Source: Nymphaea colorata (taxonomy: Eukaryota; Streptophyta; Magnoliopsida; Nymphaeales; Nymphaeaceae). Taken from it: a DNA stretch of 64,000 nt. This document shows, piece by piece, positions 11,051 to 22,027 of the stretch; position 1 is the stretch's first letter, and each line of letters starts with the position of its first letter. The stretch lies in assembly GCF_008831285.2 (NCBI RefSeq), contig NW_022204507.1:4112174-4176173 (forward strand). The letters run 5' to 3'. The position numbers and the translations under genes were made by a program. The notes beneath the pieces were generated by a model. The model was not told the origin of the DNA. It was given only the letters and a program-made list of their open reading frames with translations, and made no database searches.

Positions 11051-11407
11051 TTACTCCCAATCCGAAGCACCCCTTTTCCATTCACAGAGAAATCCAATTG
11101 TCAAAATCAATAAAAAGGCCACCATGGGCCAAGATCCAAACAGATCAATCTTGTTGGGAGGTACTGCCCAAGGAAAGGAAAAGATGACTTCCGGATCAAG
11201 GATAATAAATAAAATAGAAACCGGATAAAATCGTATATCAAAACCACTTCTGGCATCACCGGAAGGATCGAAACCACATTCGTGGGCCGACAATTTTTCT
11301 GGATAGGTCGAACTATTGGAAGCAAATGGAAAAGGAACACTGAGTGGGATCAAAGAAACTAGCGGACTGATCACTAAATAGATGCGAATAGGTGCAAATT
11401 CTGACAT
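11051..11407 (-). CDS. nad3: NADH dehydrogenase subunit 3, mitochondrial copy in nuclear DNA, open frame
   Basis: Subunit 3 of respiratory complex I, a small inner-membrane protein of the proton-pumping arm. The frame from ATG at 11407 to TAA at 11051 encodes 118 residues, the usual plant length. Recognisable segments are MSEFAPIRIYLVIS at the start, FASNSSTYPEKLSAHECGFD with the conserved cysteine loop, FDIRFYPVSILFI, and LTIGFLCEWKRGASDWE at the end. An in-frame ATG two codons upstream (11413) is possible, but the MSEFAPI start matches the family. Many positions show P or S where the mature protein has L or F (ISPLVSLIP, FPWAVPPNK). This is what unedited mitochondrial DNA looks like, since C-to-U RNA editing restores those codons. 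As a nuclear copy without editing or a targeting sequence it is probably not functional, although no stop has yet arisen. Confidence 0.88.
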   Translation of the reverse strand: MSEFAPIRIYLVISPLVSLIPLSVPFPFASNSSTYPEKLSAHECGFDPSGDARSGFDIRFYPVSILFIILDPEVIFSFPWAVPPNKIDLFGSWPMVAFLLILTIGFLCEWKRGASDWE

Positions 11408-12229
11408 CACCACAGCACACTACTTCGTTCTCATGCTCTGCTCACAGCGCTCCTTGCTCGCGGAGCGGCATACCGAAAAAAAAAGAAACAGAGAAAGACC
11501 CTAATCTTTTTTGGATATAGTCAGAGTTGGGGTCATTCTTTCGGAGATCCTTCTGGCTCGTTTGTAGCATTTCTCTTTCTTCTTGTTCTGCTATCTCGAC
11601 CCGGCCCGGGTATGACTTGAGTTCGTTATCGAGCTCATTACGAGTCTCATCAATGAAGAAAGTCAAAGCATCGTTTGTCAACAACTCTGGATGTCCTTAA
11701 AAAGAGTGTGACACTCGTGTTTGAGCTCGTGGATCCTGGGATCCCTATTTTCGAAGTCAAGTCATTCATTATCAGACAGTTGGGAGGAAGCTTGAAAAAG
11801 GCTTTGCTTCACACCCTCCCAATGCCCCCTTGGGTTCTCCTATGGAAGACAAATGCTATTTGCATTTTGGAGGTTTTGAATCTGATTTCTGAGGGAGGCT
11901 TCTAAGCTCGCATTGCAAGTCAATTCCGTTTGGTGCTCTGGGCCGGTGTTGTTGGTTGATTGACCTCAGTTTCTGACCGTGGTTCCGCGAAGGAGGAATC
12001 GCTTGATGCACCTTCAGCTCCAGACGTGCCAGCAATAGGTCACTTGGGTTCGACCTCCGCTGTGAGAAGTCACAGTGAAAACAATGACGAAGCCCAAAGC
12101 CCCCAAGAAAGACATTTTGCTTCTGATTTTGCATCTGAAGAAGGATAGCATGCATCCACTCAGAGATTGAGACATACAATCCAGAAAAGGGCCAATATCA
12201 AAGAAAACTAAATAGCAAACGGTGCTCAA
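11408..12229. other. Mitochondrial-like upstream segment of nad3, no gene identified
   Basis: Composition stays mitochondrial-like up to about 12170. A minus-strand open frame at 11442-11684 (80 codons, rich in E and K) lies upstream of nad3 and could be a mitochondrial unidentified frame; I do not recognise it. The frames at 11675-11905 and 11960-12148 are likewise unassigned. Confidence 0.4.
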
Positions 12230-13110
12230 GGTAACCAAAAGGATGATATGGTCAATGGCATTGGTTGATAGAAAATGGCATCTCATTGCAATTATGGTTG
12301 GTATACAATTTGTGGTATGAACAACATGAATTTTGATGGACATACAATTTGTGTGATGTACTAATGGCATACAATTGCCATTCAGTATGGTGAATACTAA
12401 TGACATACAATTTTTGGTCAAGTGAGTACTAATGACATTTTTTGTACAGTGAGTACTAATGGCATTGAATTGTAATTAGTCCTGACCTTTCTTTAATGAG
12501 TCCTGACCTTTCAAAAGAGTCCTGACATTTTTTGGTATGGTGAGTACTAATGACATACAATTCTCATTAGTCCTGACCTTTCCGGAGAATCCTGACTTTT
12601 CCATTCACAATCTCCTTTCCTTTCAAGAAATTGCCATGAATCCTGAACTTTTTGGTATGGTTAGTACTCACTTTTCCATAATGAGTCCTAACCTTTCCAA
12701 AAGTTTGGTATGATTAATGACATACAATTGTTGGTAAGTGAGTATTAATGCATTTTTTTGTACAGTGAGTACTAATGCATTGAATTGCAATTAGTCTTGA
12801 CCTTTCTATAATGAGTCATGACCTTTCAAAACAGTCCGGACCTTTCCATATCCTTTCCATAACCTTTCTATATTTTGTGTATGGTTAGTACTAATGACAT
12901 ACAATTTTTGTTCAAGTGAGTATTAATGGCATACAATTGTTGGTCAAGTGAGCACTAATGGCATTTTTTTGTATAGTGAGTACTAATGGCATTGAATTGC
13001 AATTAGTCCTGACTTCTTTATAATGAGTCCTGACCTTTCAAAAGAATCCTGACCTTTCAAAACAGTCCTAACCTTTCCATAACCTTTCCATCATTTCCTT
13101 TCCATAAAGG
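12230..13110 (+). repeat. Modular repeat block 3
   Basis: A third, more degraded block of the same modular repeat family as at 6018 and 8690, in the orientation of block 1. TAGTCCTGACCTTTC, GTACAGTGAGTACTAATG and AATGACATACAATT modules recur, with extra variants such as GGTATACAATTTGTGGTATG at the left. It lies at the right edge of the mitochondrial insertion. The CAAAGC-rich flanks seen on blocks 1 and 2 are not evident here. Confidence 0.65.
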
Positions 13111-15434
13111 GCCTAGCATTGGAAAGCATCAATTCCATAAGCCTGAGGGCCAAAAAGGCAAAAAAAAGTAGAGAACATCTCTGCTCAGCTGGTGGAATTA
13201 ATGAACAAAACGAAAAAGAAAGGGGTTCAAACAAAAAAAAAAATAGAAAACAAAAACATACCTAGTTCCCTTGCTGTATGACACCTTGTCCTTCTCTTTT
13301 TGTATGCTCTATTTTCCTTTTCTGGGATGAGGAAAATAATCCCTGCATCTGCCGGAGCTATTCTAAGCTCTTTGTTTTCAATTTTGATTTTTTGCTTTGG
13401 TGTTCCCTAATAAAAGAAGATCAGGGCATTCACCATCTGAGGTTTGCCAGTGCTCCTCTCCTCTCTTTTTGTCTTCATCCACCTCACCGTTCATCGAAAA
13501 ACTGTGATCTCGCCTCTGCTATGGTAATAGCAAAAGAAGTTGGGTGCCACCATGCCAGCGAGAGGACGTCACCATGAGGTGGTCTCACCCTCCTACCATG
13601 GTGACATGCCGGTCATTTGAAACCACCAGTAATCAGATATCGCCAAACCCCATCGTATGCCGGAGATGGCCGGAATCCCACGAAAGTTCAAGGTTCATGC
13701 AATGGAAGTTCACAGTTGGATCAAGAAGACCTGAGGAGAGAGAACATATGGAGAACAATGAAAGAAGTGAGGTAAGAAAGGTCCTTAACCCTTTTTTATA
13801 TGAGAATTTCAAAATCACCCAAATGTTTCTAACTTTTTCAGAAATAGTGTCATAATTAAAGAGGTTTAATCCACTGCACTTTCAATATTTTAATTACGGA
13901 AAGAGGATCCTGACCCCTTGTTTTGCAAATTAAAGAGGTTCCCTTGCTCATGAAATCTCGGAAATAGGTTTCGAACTCATGATTAACTGGATACAAAAGG
14001 CAATATTGTTATGCATATAAAGGAAGAAAAAAAAGTAGCATTTAGAGTTGATTTCATTTAATAAAAATATAGCACAAGATTTTTACAACAAGATTTAAAT
14101 ACAAGAAAAATCAAAATTGACAGCTACTAGAATCATTGATGGTTTGATATCAATTTAAAATTAAAAGCAATTTAAGCTGTCAATGTTTTATTATTTATAA
14201 TGAAATGTGCATTTTGTAAATAACATATAAATATTTTTATTTGCTGATGTTTATACAATTCATTCCTTTCATAGAATTTTTTTCTGATTTTGTATATTTC
14301 TAAATTAATTTTTTTTCAAAAGTTTAGTTTAGAAAAGCTATGATTTTTAAATTTGTTTTTGGTTCACATTTAACTTTTCAATCATACAGGTCATATTACA
14401 AGTTTTACGATGTTGTTAGTACAACAAATCGTATTAATGGAAGGAATGGAACACCTTGAGGTCGAGAGTCAAGACTATTTTCCAATCTGAGGTTCCATGC
14501 TTTGTGTTTGGGGTCGATGACACCAAAACAGTGCACTAATTAGCCTCTTCCTGATTTTTCTTGAAATTAACATGTAAAATGAGAAAATAACTAAAATTTT
14601 AATTCCTTTTCAAGATTGTTCCACGCCAATATGAAACTAAAAATACTATCATAGTTTTTCTAAGATCATAGAATACAAGAACCTATTTTTATGTCATTTA
14701 TGATATCACTATAGGCATCTAATATTCCTATCGATTTTCCTTCACCCGTTAATGCATTGGAGATTTTCATTATTTTCTTAAGACAGAAAGGTTATACATA
14801 AACCAACTAAGGAATTATAAAGAACTGGAAAAGTCAACACCAACTTACGGGCACTCATTCAAAGTTATAAAAGTTTCATAAAGAAAAAAAAAAGGATCGA
14901 AGCTGGTTATATGCAAAAGCCAACAACTTAGTGTAACTAACCGTCAAAAACATTCTTAAGCCAACTTCTTATTGGAAGCATTGGGGATGGTGATGGCAGT
15001 TTTTCCTTCACCAATGGATCTTTGCACTGTTGACTAAACAATCGGTTCACAAAAAGTAAATTCTTTTTTCGGGGAGTTTGATTACTCCCGATTGAAATTC
15101 ACATATCTGATATGTGGATATGACATAACATGCTTTCACCTTGATTTTACAAAGAGGGATGAAAGGACTAATCTGCCCTAGTTACATTAATAAACAGTCA
15201 GATTTAGATCGGGAAGTCAAAATCGGCTTAATCAGACTATTGGTAAACATTTTACCAACAACTAGATGCAATAAGAGGGTAACGCCGCAGGGTGGGCATC
15301 AGGGCAGCCCGGTTAAATTTAATTAAAAAATATAAAATATATTTTCTACATATATAAAGAAATTTTTAAAATTAATAAAAAATTTATCTAATCAGGAATG
15401 TGGACAAATAGCTTTCGTGGAATACTTAGGCATG
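13111..15434. other. AT-rich DNA, nothing recognised
   Basis: No gene or transposon was recognised. Overlapping open frames at 13278-13577 and 13544-13855 (+) have no family signature. The right end adjoins the point where similarity to the second copy of the large duplication begins; that point is set by the contig end at 37972, not by any visible sequence border here. Confidence 0.45.
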
Positions 15435-17307
15435 TTGAATGTTGTCCGATCTCACCTTCATTAATTGCATATATATTATAGTACTCTTTAGTGCTTTCAT
15501 TTCTTATTTGCCATCACAGAGGATCCGATCATGTACGTATTTTTCATGTGATAAAAGTGCAACCAAGTGATTAACACTGTGATTAATGGGATGCAGTCTG
15601 GAAGCGATTAATAGAAACTGTTTATGTTTAACCAACACGATCTGGATACAGACACGGTAATTTGCTTTTAAACCTTTCCCCTCCCTCTCTCTCGGATCGT
15701 CAAGGTATGCTCCCTCTCCCTCTTCTCATTGTTGTCGTGATTTTCTTCTCGTAGATCCTTTGTGTGATTTTTTGAAGGTTCTCACTTCAATCAAAGTGAT
15801 CTTTTGATTCACCCGGGATGAGTTCAACCTCTCCAAGGCCATGATGGGGTACAGTTCTCCAAAAAGATTGAAGGCTCAATCTGGGATCCGCTGGCTATGA
15901 AAGGAAACATTCTCTTTCATTTTCCACATACGCTCATTTTTCATTTCTTTACAATCTCTAGGGGGGGTTTGATGGCCTGGAAATCTGGAATTGGAAATAT
16001 ATTTCTGAAAATATATTTTCCAAAAAAAAAAAAGGGAAAAATCTTTCTGATTCCCATTTGGATGTGCGTTTGAAATATATATTGTCTAATGGCAAGCATA
16101 AGGGCATAGCAAGTGCTGAACTCCAAATCAGTAACTAATGACATTGACGACAGAAAATTCCAAAGGTATTAGCACAAACATAAGATTTAGTTGGTTAATT
16201 ATGCAATTACTAAATGAATAATATTCAAAATAATGCAAGAAAGCAATTGATTTGCTGTTTTCAATGTCTACATCAAAAATTGTAATGCAGTTTCGTCTCC
16301 AAGTTGCAATGAAGGTCCACTACGTCATTAAAATATGTAAACTAACAACTACTCTGAGTATGCATCAACAGTAATGAAGGATGTCAAAGAGGAGAGAAAA
16401 CATAATCAAGGCATTCTAATTCCAAAATACACAAATGTTTGGCATGGCATGCAGAAATGCAGTCTGAGATCTTCCTCGGGTTGTCTTCCCTTAAAAGTAA
16501 TCAATGGTGTTTGCCCATGGGCTACCATCTCTTTGAAACTTTTTATTCTAGAAGATACCAGGTATGTGTTTTAGGCTTTTAGCAGTCCTTTCAGACAGCA
16601 AAAACATAAACTGCATTATGCAGATAGACATATCATGCATAAGCCATTTCATGATGTTTGATGAAGCCTTATAGCTTTCTTGAATCAAACTGAACTCCCC
16701 TGTGGCAACATTCTATGAAGGGGATTTGCTGATCAACTTGCAATAAAAAAAAAAGTAGGAATCAACTTGTTGATCATGTTTGCAATAAATTAAGGAGAGT
16801 TCTCCCATGCAGATGCTTTTCATTGGAACCTGCTGATCATGGCTTAACTAAGAATCCTCTCAAGACCGTTACATTTCATCTAGCCTGAATCCAATCGAGT
16901 CGAATCAAATCATTGAGCATCAAAAATCTAAACTATTTGATGCAAATGTTAAAGACACAAGAAAATGCAGAATGAAGTGAACATGCACTTTCTTTATTAT
17001 GGTCCATACCAGCACCAACTTAAAAGAGTTAGAGCGTAGCAGAAAATCAATTTCATGCTGGTAATCTTGAAGACACCCAATACTAATCTGTGCGTGGAGA
17101 GAAAGAGAGACTGGGAGAGATCTATACTTGTGAAGCATGCACTACCCATTACTAATATGTATGCAAAGAGAGAGAGGGAGATCTGTACTTGGGAAACATG
17201 CAGCTTCCCTTTATGGTCTATAATAACATCCAACTTAAAGAATTAGAAGCATAGCAGAAAAGCAAATTCATGCTAATAATCTTGAAGGCACCCATTGCTA
17301 ATATGCA

Positions 17308-17345
<38 letters not shown>
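17308..17345 (+). repeat. Compound (GT)n(GA)n microsatellite (copy 1)
   Basis: About nine GT repeats run directly into about ten GA repeats. The counterpart in copy 2 is at 39843-39878, with a slightly different length. Confidence 0.9.
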
Positions 17346-17807
17346 GCCTTCTGTTTTTACTAAGAAATGATTATTGATGTCTGCAAGGTATCACTCATTC
17401 CAGATGTTTAGGTGAAAGGAAAAAGGAACATAGAAAGCTTTAGTCTATATTGTGAATAAGATTGGGTTTATCCAAGCATTAGATATTTGAGTTGGGGAAC
17501 AACTAAAATTTATTAGTTGTACTGAGGATTTGCTCAACGTTTTTTCTACTCTTTCTCTAAAGTGTGTCATCAAATTTAATTTTCTTGAGAATTTATTTGA
17601 TGGACATTGGACAAAAATGATGGAAGTTATAACTACCCTATGATGTATGCATGTGCATGTATTATTTACAATACATTGATATGCATGTGAACTATATTCT
17701 AAAAGATAGTGGATTGAAGCTTTTATGTTTCATGCCATGAAAGAGATGTCACTTATGGAATTGTTCAGTGGTTGATATGCATTCTGATATACTCTGGCTT
17801 ATTGTAG

Positions 17808-18374
17808 ACCTTGTGGAGGCAAGCTGCTATGCTGACAACCCTGAATGGAGGTTAACATGATTCTGAACCTTAAAGTGAAAATTTAACTAGCTTAGCAATA
17901 GCCACTTCTCATGAAAAGCTCTTAGTTCAATTATGAACAGTTTTAGTCATTTTATCCTATCTAAGCTGCATTTTCTCTCCAGTCTTGATGAACAAGTTGC
18001 CAAAGATATTCAACTCTTAGATTCTATTGCTGAAAAACAAACATAGATATTTTCTGAAGAGTGCAAGCTGTTTCCAGCAGATGTGCAGATCCAATCGCTG
18101 TATCCTCTGTAAGTGGATACCTATAAACACTGGAATGAGTTCGTAAGTATACTTGTGGTTTTCTTTTGTATTCACTGTTTGATATGTATCTAAAACATTT
18201 TCATATTCAGTAAAATCTTTTGTTTGGAACAACACCAACATAAAAAAGAATGGCTTTCTCTTCAGAAATGAGAGATTCCATCCACAGGACAGAAGAAAGG
18301 AAGAGCTTGATGAGTCTGTTCTAGCTCCAAGCTTTTTCAGAGAAAAAGATAGGAACATTCAATTGTCAAGCTAA
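17808..18374 (+). pseudogene. Spliced gene fragment, three in-phase exons, unknown protein (copy 1)
   Basis: Three blocks with plant-like AG acceptors join in one reading frame: 17808-17850, 17983-18108 and 18266-18374. The first two have GT donors (GTTAAC and GTAAGT). The joined product begins LVEASCYADNPEW, continues LDEQVAKDIQLLDSIAEKQ, then EECKLFPADVQIQSLYPL and ERFHPQDRRKEELDESV, and ends NIQLSS with TAA at 18372-18374. Keeping frame across two introns of different lengths is strong evidence of a real ancestral gene. One in-frame TAG after AEKQT makes it a probable pseudogene. I do not recognise the protein family. Further 5' exons may lie to the left, for example an open stretch ending at a GTATGT donor near 16560, but this was not confirmed. 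The blocks lie inside the inverted-repeat element at 15956-19243. Confidence 0.6.
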
Positions 18375-18840
18375 TTGGTAAGCACGAGTTAAGAAGTTAA
18401 TGCATTTGCGAAGAAACCAGTCAACTACTAAATGTACAAACTTAACAAAATCGATCTCTGTGACAAGAAACCCTCACAAAAGAAAAAGGGGATAGAGAAA
18501 CAGACTGGACTTTCTATATGGATGCCTCTGGGAAAAAAATTTCTTTCATAGTAGGAGCCAAATAGAAAGAGGGATTTCCAAAAATTCAGCGAGAAATGAA
18601 AAAAAAATTAAATACTATTCACCATTCATGTTCAAACACTAACCTTTCCATGAAAACCTTGCAGATCTGATCACAGAGTAACAATCGAGCCTCAATTTGT
18701 TGCTGCAGAGAGGAAGAGACGGATTCTGCGCTATGGTAACAGGGCAGCCAAAATCAGTGTTTCCTAACACGGAAGCTGCGGCACAAACGACAGAGGAAGA
18801 GACGGAGGGCTTCTTCTTCAACAAGGGCGAGAGAGATGGG

Positions 18841-18956
18841 GAGGGGAGCAGGAGAGTGAGAGGGCGAGAGAGACAACGAGGGGAGCAGGAGAGTGGGGAG
18901 GGCAAGGAGACGACGAGGAGCAGGAGAGTGAGAGGGCGAGAGAGACGACGACCAGC
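18841..18956 (+). repeat. GC-rich minisatellite, about three units of 35-39 bp (copy 1)
   Basis: The units are purine-rich and begin GGAGCAGGAGAGTG, continuing with GAGGGCGAGAGAGAC-like sequence. The open frames that cross it on both strands are by-products of the repeat. The surrounding 18700-19050 is locally GC-rich compared with the rest of the region. Confidence 0.8.
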
Positions 18957-19243
18957 AGGCCGGATGGAGGTGATGGAGGCAGCTGCGGGCCTATGGCAGG
19001 AGGGGGATGGAGGCCATGCGTGGGTGGGACGCGATGCATGGGTGCCCTAACAGGCAGAAAAATAAAACCGGCACAATGTTTCCACCTCTTGCAGTCGAAA
19101 CATTTTCAGAAAAAAAGATTCCAGAAACGTGTTTAACGGTTATAATTTTTATTCCACCTTTGACGGAATGAGAAAAATTTTGAATATTTGAAATTTTCTC
19201 CATGGCTACAGGATATTGCCAGGCCATCAAACAGCCCCTAGAG

Positions 19244-20209
19244 TTTTTTCCAGAACCCCAATCTCTGTTCTGTGATTTTTCTTGCCATTTTCTTTTGTCA
19301 TATTTAAGAATGCCTAATTTTGAAGCATATTAAGAAATATTGCAAGCTTTTCGACTTTTAAGAACCAGAAGCCGAACTGATGATTCCCTATGCAATCCAT
19401 CTCCTGCCGTTCATAGAGGTAGGTTTCCAAGATAAGGATAGGTATACTCTCTACGACTGCCTTTCCAACCCATTTATAGGGGGCAACCATCTACATTATC
19501 CATTTATACATGAGTGGGATTTTTTATACACCCTTTTTTGCATTGGGGGCATGTTTTTTGATCTGAAATATGAATTAGTCCACATTTTGCACACTAAATA
19601 AACATGTATGAACATTTAATGGGGTAACCTTTTTCATCGAATAGAAGGCTTTTTTTTTTCTATTGGTCATTGTCTAAATAAACAGTGGAAAGAAACAAAA
19701 CGCTTCTTGTCTTTGTCTTTTTCTTTTATTTCTAGCATCCTTCATACGATAGGCAATGATTAAACCTCTTCAAATGTTAATTCGGACTTTTGATATGTGA
19801 TTCTTTATGTGCATATACATTTTATTTCACCAATTTAATTTATATAAGTGAAATGAGTTGCATTTTTTTCGTTTTTCATTTTTCCTTTTTCAAATATGTT
19901 TTTCAATTTTTAAACCGCATTTCATTTTCTCGTTTTTTTTTTTGCATTTTTTCGAAAATAATGCACTTTTTATATACACACACAAAAGGACGCAGTGGCA
20001 TCATCAATATCCTAGGTGAGAAAACATGCATTGCATCAGTACGAGTTGGCGTCTAGTCATAGTACTAAGTTAAATCTTGATTTACGTTTTCCAATCAATA
20101 GGCTGTTCTTATCATGCTGAACATTTTGAATCAGACATTGTGAACATATAACGAAACTGCTTATATGTGAGACTTTGTTCACAAATATTCATCAGCTTTA
20201 ATACCACAG
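19244..20209. other. AT-rich DNA, nothing recognised
   Basis: No family signature was seen. The short frames at 19380-19601 and 19790-20056 lack recognisable content. The copy 2 counterpart is about 41783-42749. Confidence 0.45.
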
Positions 20210-21061
20210 TCTTTTTTGGGCATTGGTTCGGTGTCAAGGATACACTTTGGTCTCATGAAAATGTTTGCAATTCTGGTGGAGTGTGCAGCATCATGAAAGT
20301 TATCTGAGCTGTCTGAATTGGAACACATTGCAAAGGTAAATGTAAGATTCCTGGCTGGCTAAATCATTTTGACCTTTTGTCTATCACATAGTGGACCTCT
20401 GTATGCATCTGGCTAGTGACTCTGGCTAACATGGGATTATATTTCTTAGCACCAAGACTGAACAACCATTTTCTTTTGTCAAAAGAAATATGAAGATATT
20501 ACCTGCATGAACTATTTTGAGGTATAGTGATTTTCATCATAAGTATAAAATTATTTAAATAGAATTGCTTGAGAGCTAGTCTTCAGAATGTGAGTGTGTG
20601 TTGGTTTGTCTTTTTTTTTTTTGTTGGGGGTGGGGGGTGGGTTGTGTTGGTGGTGTGGGGGAGAGAGAGAGAGAATAAGTCTATTCAAGTGTTTATAAGA
20701 TGATAATGGTTTTGTTGTTACATGAGCCTGTTCGATGGTTTCCTTCTAATAGGTTGATCTTGGTTCTGTTGTATCATGAAAATGATTGATGCTTTTTTCT
20801 TAATAGGATGATATTGGTTCTACAGCATACTTGGTGAGCACTATAGGTAGACTTTTAGTTCATTCAAGTTGCCTTGTCATACTGGGTGAACTATGGTGGA
20901 AAGAGTTTGAAGCAGTTGAGAACTGTGGAGGTAATCATCTACGTTGCATCAAGAAGAAAGAAGAACTTCAAAAATTACTCAACAGGAAAATAGAAGGGAA
21001 AGTTGCAAAAGGAAGCATCTGCCTCTCTACTTTGAAATGCTTTTCCATGTTACCTCCAAAT
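20210..21061 (+). pseudogene. Exon-like blocks of an unidentified gene, interrupted by a hAT insertion (copy 1)
   Basis: Block one, 20210-20335, follows a CACAG acceptor and ends at AAG before GTAAAT. It is 42 codons reading FLGIGSVSRIHFGLMKMFAI, then one TGA, then KLSELSELEHIAK. Block two, 20807-21061, follows a TAATAG acceptor and stays open for 85 codons: DDIGSTAYLVSTIGRLLVHS, then GELWWKEFEAVENCGGNHL and LSTLKCFSMLPPN. Both start in phase 0, so they can be joined. The protein family is not recognised. The second block is cut exactly by the target site (CTCCAAAT) of the short hAT element at 21062-22019. It may belong with the fragment at 17808-18374, but that is a guess. Confidence 0.5.
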
Positions 21062-22019
21062 CAAAAGTGTAAGAAACGTATGCCTCCCACAAAAAAAAAA
21101 TGCGACTCAAAGCATTTTTTAGAAAAAATGCCTTGAGGCAGGGCCTTGAGGTGCACGCATCCCTGAATCATGCACCTCATTTAATATAGGCGCATGCCTC
21201 CATCCATGGTATGCTCCGTGATTAGGCATATGCCTCAAGGAAAGTGTTGAAAAAAGTAATGCTATATGTTTGTAATTTATGAAATAAAGATAAAACATTG
21301 TTTTTTTTTACTTACTATTATATTTTGTTATGTATTATTGTTTTTATATGAAGGTAAAACAATAATAGAAGATTTACAGCATGAGAGTTTTCATGATGAA
21401 GCAACTGAACAGGAAGATGAACTTATTTAATATATGGACGGTTCAAATGATGATGAATTGTCATCCATTACAGAATATGAAAATGATGAAGATACAATTG
21501 GCCAATCGCATACAAAAATCATTTGAACTTTGTTAAATATCACTTGATAATTGCACAAATTAGTTACTTTTTTAATTTTTGTACATACACACATTTCAAT
21601 ATGCTTATATTATTGTCCACCAATACTTGTTATTTACTTATTCTTTTAACTGATATTATCATCTGAATTTTGGTTTTCCTAGTTTTGGTTATTTGTTTTT
21701 CAATGATAGTTCTATGACCTGTTTAGGACAGGTCATGCTTCTATGCCAATTATGCAAGCACTCTTTGCACTATGTATGTTATGACATTGTATTTGTTTGG
21801 ATTTGCAAATTATTATAGTTTGCATATACTGTGTATTAATTTTTATTGATATGCTTAGTATTGTAGTCATTTTTTTCAGTTTTGATGTTATTTTTATAAA
21901 TATTATATAATTCACAAACTTGTCTGTGAAGCTATGCTTCAACTAATGCCTCCCCTCCCCTCCCTCACCTCTTGAGAGGCTGAACGTGTCTCCTTACCTT
22001 ATTGCCTTTTACAACATTT
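21062..22019 (+). mobile_element. Short hAT derivative, 0.96 kb (copy 1)
   Basis: The 8-bp sequence CTCCAAAT flanks both ends (21054-21061 and 22020-22027). The left end CAAAAGTGTAAG and the right end TTTTACAACATTT correspond to the imperfect terminal repeats of the 3.1-kb element at 431-3528. The left subterminal 170 bp with its GCCTC/GAGGC motifs, and the final acidic transposase exon (about 21350-21525, with an internal TAA), are clearly related to that element. The BED and hATC parts are deleted, so it is a non-autonomous internal-deletion derivative. Confidence 0.88.
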
Positions 22020-22027
22020 CTCCAAAT

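Larger units (their letters stand above)
4851..12229. other. Nuclear insertion of mitochondrial DNA (NUMT), interrupted by repeats
   Basis: The region is markedly more GC-rich than its surroundings and carries three recognisable plant mitochondrial genes: rps11 (+), rps12 (-) and nad3 (-). nad3 and rps12 are adjacent and in the order normal for plant mitochondria. It is interrupted at 6018-6935 and about 8690-9745 by repeat blocks of nuclear type, so the mitochondrial pieces were cut up after, or during, insertion. Outer boundaries are judged from base composition only and could be off by several hundred bases. An alternative is that several independent mitochondrial fragments were joined on insertion. 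Confidence 0.75.
15956..19243. mobile_element. Terminal-inverted-repeat element enclosing exon-like blocks (copy 1)
   Basis: A 25-bp inverted repeat bounds this 3.3-kb segment: CTCTAGGGG, two variable bases, then GTTTGATGGCCTGG at 15956-15980, and its complement at 19219-19243 (23 of 25 positions match). Similar GTTTGATGGCC-type ends occur on plant class II elements, but no target-site duplication and no transposase are evident, so the superfamily is unknown. Inside are a GT/GA microsatellite, three in-phase exon-like blocks (17808-18374) and a GC-rich minisatellite. It could be a gene-capturing non-autonomous element, or simply two related ends that happen to flank a gene fragment. Confidence 0.6.

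Noticed and set aside
11051-11413. Functional nuclear nad3 gene
   Set aside because: No targeting peptide is visible, codons are in the unedited form, and its partner rps12 is dead; intactness by recent transfer is the simpler reading.
18639-19050. Proline/serine-rich (minus) and arginine/glutamate-rich (plus) frames as a coding exon
   Set aside because: They cross a GC-rich minisatellite, both strands are open for the same reason, and no start context or domain supports either.
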